Part shown: positions 61,757-64,000 of the stretch, in pieces
Layout: each line of letters begins with the position of its first letter
How positions within the stretch are numbered: position 1 is the first letter of the stretch
Source: Arthrobacter sp.
GTDB taxonomy: Bacteria; Actinomycetota; Actinomycetes; Actinomycetales; Micrococcaceae
Reading direction: 5' to 3'
DNA: 64,000 bases
Assembly (NCBI GenBank): GCA_026393275.1
Contig: JAPLAM010000031.1
Coordinates: forward strand, 1-64,000
Notes under the pieces: model-generated
The model's database searches: none
Told to the model about the DNA's origin: nothing
The model's input: only the letters and a program-made list of their open reading frames with translations
Program-made: the position numbers and the translations under genes

Positions 61757-63357
61757 GGCGCCACCACCCCCGGCGTCGTCCGGCCTGGCAGTCCGGATTG
61801 CGGGGCGCCCAGTTTCAATTCGCTGCCTCCCAGGACGTGGCTGAACTCCGCATCGTGGGTCACCGAAACCACTGCCGTCCCGGCGTCGAGCAGTTCGGAA
61901 AGGAAGGAGGCCAGTTCCGCCCAGGTGTTGGCGTCCTGGCCAAAGGTGGGTTCGTCCAGCACCAGCACCTGCGGATGCGCGGCCAGCACGGTGGCCACCG
62001 ACAGCCGCCGCTTTTCGCCGCCGGAGAGCGTGTAGGGGTTGGCATCCACGAGGCCCGTCAGCCGAAGACGTTCCAGCAGTTCGTCCACCCGCTCTTCGCC
62101 GCGGCCCAGTTGGCGGGGGCCGAACGTCAGTTCGTCCAGCACCCGGCCGGTGACGAACTGGTGCTCGGGTTCCTGGAAGACCGTGCCGATCCTGGCGATC
62201 AACTGCTGGGCCTTCCACTTGTACGGATCGATGCCCGCGCCGGCGCTGAGCTCCGTCGTGGCGGACACGGAACCCGCGACCGGTGCCAGCAGGCCGGCCA
62301 GGGTCAGGGCGAAGGTCGACTTCCCGGAACCGTTGGGGCCGGTGACGGTCAGCGCCTGCCCGGCCCGGACCTGGGCCGTGATCCCGGACTGCACCGGCGC
62401 GGGCGGGACCGTGCTGAAGCCCCGCAGCAGGCCGGTGCGGCGGGGCCGTTCGCGGGACACGGCCAACTCCTCGGCGGCCAGCAGCAGCTGGCCGGCCCCG
62501 TTGGCTTCCCCACCGGTTCCCGCGCGGGCCCGCGTGGCCGGCACGTAGCCGGGCACCCAGACGCCGGCGGCAATGAGCATGTCCCGCGCCTGTTCCAGAA
62601 CCTGCTCCGGTGGCCCGTCCAGCAGCACGGCGGGCTCGGTGCCGGATCCGGGTTGGAGCACCACGATCCGGTCCACGAGGTCTTTCCAGACGTCGACGCG
62701 GTGCTCCACCACCACCAGGGTGGCCCCGGTCTTGTCCAGGCAGCGTCCGACGGCGTCGCGGACCTCGAGGACGCCGGCCGGGTCGAGATTGGCCGTGGGT
62801 TCGTCCAACAGCAACAGCCCCGGTCGCATCGCGAGGATCCCGGCGAGTGCCAGCCGCTGCTTCTGGCCGCCGGAGAGCGCCGACGTCGGGTGCTGCAGCG
62901 GCAGGCCGGCCAGCCCGACGTCGTCGAGCGCTTCCGCCACCCGCCGCCAGATGTCCGCCGGGGGCACGGAGAGGTTTTCGGCCCCGAAGGCGACGTCATC
63001 GCCGAGCCGCGACAACACCACCTGGGTCTCCGGGTCCTGCTGCATCAGCCCCGCCCGGCCGCGCCGGGCCCGGGGCGGAGCGCCGTCGATCAGCAGGCTG
63101 CCGGTCTCGTCGGAGTCCTCGGCGTCCGCAGCGGTGCTGGCAGCAGCGCCTGCGGGGCTGTTGTCGCCCAGCACGCCGGCCAGGGCGTGCAGCAGCGTGG
63201 ATTTGCCGGCGCCGGAAGGGCCCAGCAGCAGCACCCGCTCGCCCGGGCGGATGTCCAGGTCCAGGCCGCTGACGGCGGGCCGGGACCGGCCGGCGTGGCG
63301 CCAGCCCCAGCCGCGAGCGGTGACCGCGGCCGGCCGGACGTCGTCGAAGGATGTCAT
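61753..63357 (-). CDS. ECF transporter ATPase, two fused ABC domains (YkoD-like)
   Basis: 534 residues from the ATG at 63357. The first NBD has Walker A GPSGAGKST, signature ALSGGQKQRLALAGIL and Walker B LLLLDEPT. The second has GPNGSGKST, TLSGGEKRRLSVATVL and VLVLDEPT. The fused EcfA1-EcfA2 form beside a YkoE-type S protein and an EcfT-like gene is the YkoEDC arrangement for uptake of the thiamine pyrimidine (HMP) or related precursors. Its partner T subunit is broken, so transport is doubtful unless another T subunit is shared. Confidence 0.92.
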   Translation of the reverse strand: MTSFDDVRPAAVTARGWGWRHAGRSRPAVSGLDLDIRPGERVLLLGPSGAGKSTLLHALAGVLGDNSPAGAAASTAADAEDSDETGSLLIDGAPPRARRGRAGLMQQDPETQVVLSRLGDDVAFGAENLSVPPADIWRRVAEALDDVGLAGLPLQHPTSALSGGQKQRLALAGILAMRPGLLLLDEPTANLDPAGVLEVRDAVGRCLDKTGATLVVVEHRVDVWKDLVDRIVVLQPGSGTEPAVLLDGPPEQVLEQARDMLIAAGVWVPGYVPATRARAGTGGEANGAGQLLLAAEELAVSRERPRRTGLLRGFSTVPPAPVQSGITAQVRAGQALTVTGPNGSGKSTFALTLAGLLAPVAGSVSATTELSAGAGIDPYKWKAQQLIARIGTVFQEPEHQFVTGRVLDELTFGPRQLGRGEERVDELLERLRLTGLVDANPYTLSGGEKRRLSVATVLAAHPQVLVLDEPTFGQDANTWAELASFLSELLDAGTAVVSVTHDAEFSHVLGGSELKLGAPQSGLPGRTTPGVVAP

Positions 63358-63370
63358 GCGTGCGCGGGTA

Positions 63371-64000
63371 TCAGGAGAACACGGGTTCCGATGCCGCCTT
63401 GCGGGAAGCAAAGGAGGCCAGCACCCCGGTCTTGGCCAGGCCGCGGGTGGCCAGCCAGGACAGTCCGCCGGCGATCACGGCTCCGGAGATGGCGCAGAAG
63501 ACGATGTAGGCGAGCTTGTCACCGGCTTCGTAGGCGATGTTCCAGCCCCAGGGCAGGAAGGAGTCGTTCAGGCCGCAGAACAGGCCCGCGCCGGCGCCAG
63601 CCAGCAGGGACACGGGCAGGTTGAACTTCCTGTACAGGAAAGCGGCGAAAATAAGTTCGGCGCCGAGGCCCTGCAGAATGCCGGAGATGAGCACCGTGGT
63701 GCCGTACTGGGAGCCCATGATCAACTCGCCGGTGGCAGCCACCGCTTCACAGAAGAGTGCCGCGCCCGGCTTGCGGACCACCAGCATGCCCAGCAGTGCC
63801 GGGATCATCCAGCCGCCGGCGTAGAGCCCGGTCAGTGGCGGGTAGACCGCGTTGACCGGGACGGAGATCAGGTTGGCTCCCTGGTCCCAGGCCCAGAAAA
63901 TCACGCCGCCGGCCACAGCGATCAACGCCGCCAGCACAATGTCGACCACGCGCCAGCTGCGCTTGCCTGTGGCCAGTGTCTGCTTCGCAGAAATATCAGT
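63371..64000 (-). CDS. ECF transporter S component, YkoE-like (runs off window end)
   Basis: The reading frame is open to the window edge; at least 209 codons are visible, and the true start probably lies just beyond 64000. About six hydrophobic segments include VLAALIAVAGGVIFWAWDQG, MIPALLGMLVVRKPGAALFCE and ISGILQGLGAELIFAAFLYRKF, typical of YkoE-type hydroxymethylpyrimidine/thiamine-related S proteins. It is followed by the fused ATPase after 13 bases. Any TPP riboswitch would lie outside the window. Confidence 0.88.
   Translation of the reverse strand, partial: TDISAKQTLATGKRSWRVVDIVLAALIAVAGGVIFWAWDQGANLISVPVNAVYPPLTGLYAGGWMIPALLGMLVVRKPGAALFCEAVAATGELIMGSQYGTTVLISGILQGLGAELIFAAFLYRKFNLPVSLLAGAGAGLFCGLNDSFLPWGWNIAYEAGDKLAYIVFCAISGAVIAGGLSWLATRGLAKTGVLASFASRKAASEPVFS

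Overview
The window looks like chromosomal DNA of a high-GC Gram-positive soil actinobacterium of the Arthrobacter/Pseudarthrobacter type. The evidence is strongly GC-biased third positions, GTG starts, a SAM-IV type riboswitch, an IS3-family element of actinobacterial style, and heterotetrameric sarcosine oxidase next to creatinase. No rRNA, tRNA, CRISPR array or prophage was seen.

Layout. (1) 1-12,900: an oxidative accessory region with two paralogous modules, nearly all on the minus strand. Each module contains a self-sufficient cytochrome P450 fused to a phthalate-dioxygenase-type reductase, a small cytosolic HtaA-domain (haem-binding fold) protein, a family VIII esterase/beta-lactamase-fold hydrolase and an SDR. 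Module A (1-5,275) also has a stand-alone P450, looks less GC-rich, and is cut at its distal end by an IS3-family element. Module B (5,461-10,324) is intact and is followed by a divergent MFS exporter and a TetR regulator, with two copies of a 14-bp operator-like dyad in the divergent promoter. (2) 13,000-21,500: mixed genes: a methyltransferase, a degenerate RadC-like protein, a secreted PepSY-like protein, a RibD-like reductase, a VWA/MoxR-ATPase pair, a histidine phosphatase with an SCO1664-type protein, and a LysE exporter. (3) 21,550-28,800: an acyl-CoA type catabolic operon (ligase, MFS, MaoC hydratase, acyl-CoA dehydrogenase, amidohydrolase, SDR) with a divergent MarR. (4) 28,846-36,288: a K+ channel, LMW-PTP, an aminodeoxychorismate synthase fused to a P-loop kinase domain, a qorB/HxlR redox pair, cardiolipin synthase and a PabC-like lyase.

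(5) 36,327-51,368: a complete creatinine route. The NCS1 permease, creatinase and creatininase lie on the minus strand. PucR and GntR regulators sit between them and a plus-strand operon glyA-soxBDAG-sdaA-purU. Together they convert creatinine to creatine, sarcosine, glycine plus one-carbon units, serine and finally pyruvate. (6) 51,392-55,590: a tightly overlapped minus-strand envelope operon (membrane PIG-L deacetylase, ATP-grasp ligase, processive GT2, TIM-barrel-like lipoprotein) of unknown product. (7) 56,034-58,059: a SAM-IV riboswitch controlling DUF1737 protein, rhodanese and MetZ. (8) 58,072-64,000: a YbdK-like ligase, a MurA-like enzyme with a fused N-terminal XRE HTH, and a YkoEDC-type HMP/thiamine-precursor ECF transporter whose T subunit is a pseudogene.

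The best candidates for undescribed biology are the duplicated P450/HtaA/esterase/SDR module, the PIG-L/ATP-grasp/GT2/lipoprotein locus, and the HTH-MurA fusion with tandem repeats over its promoter.
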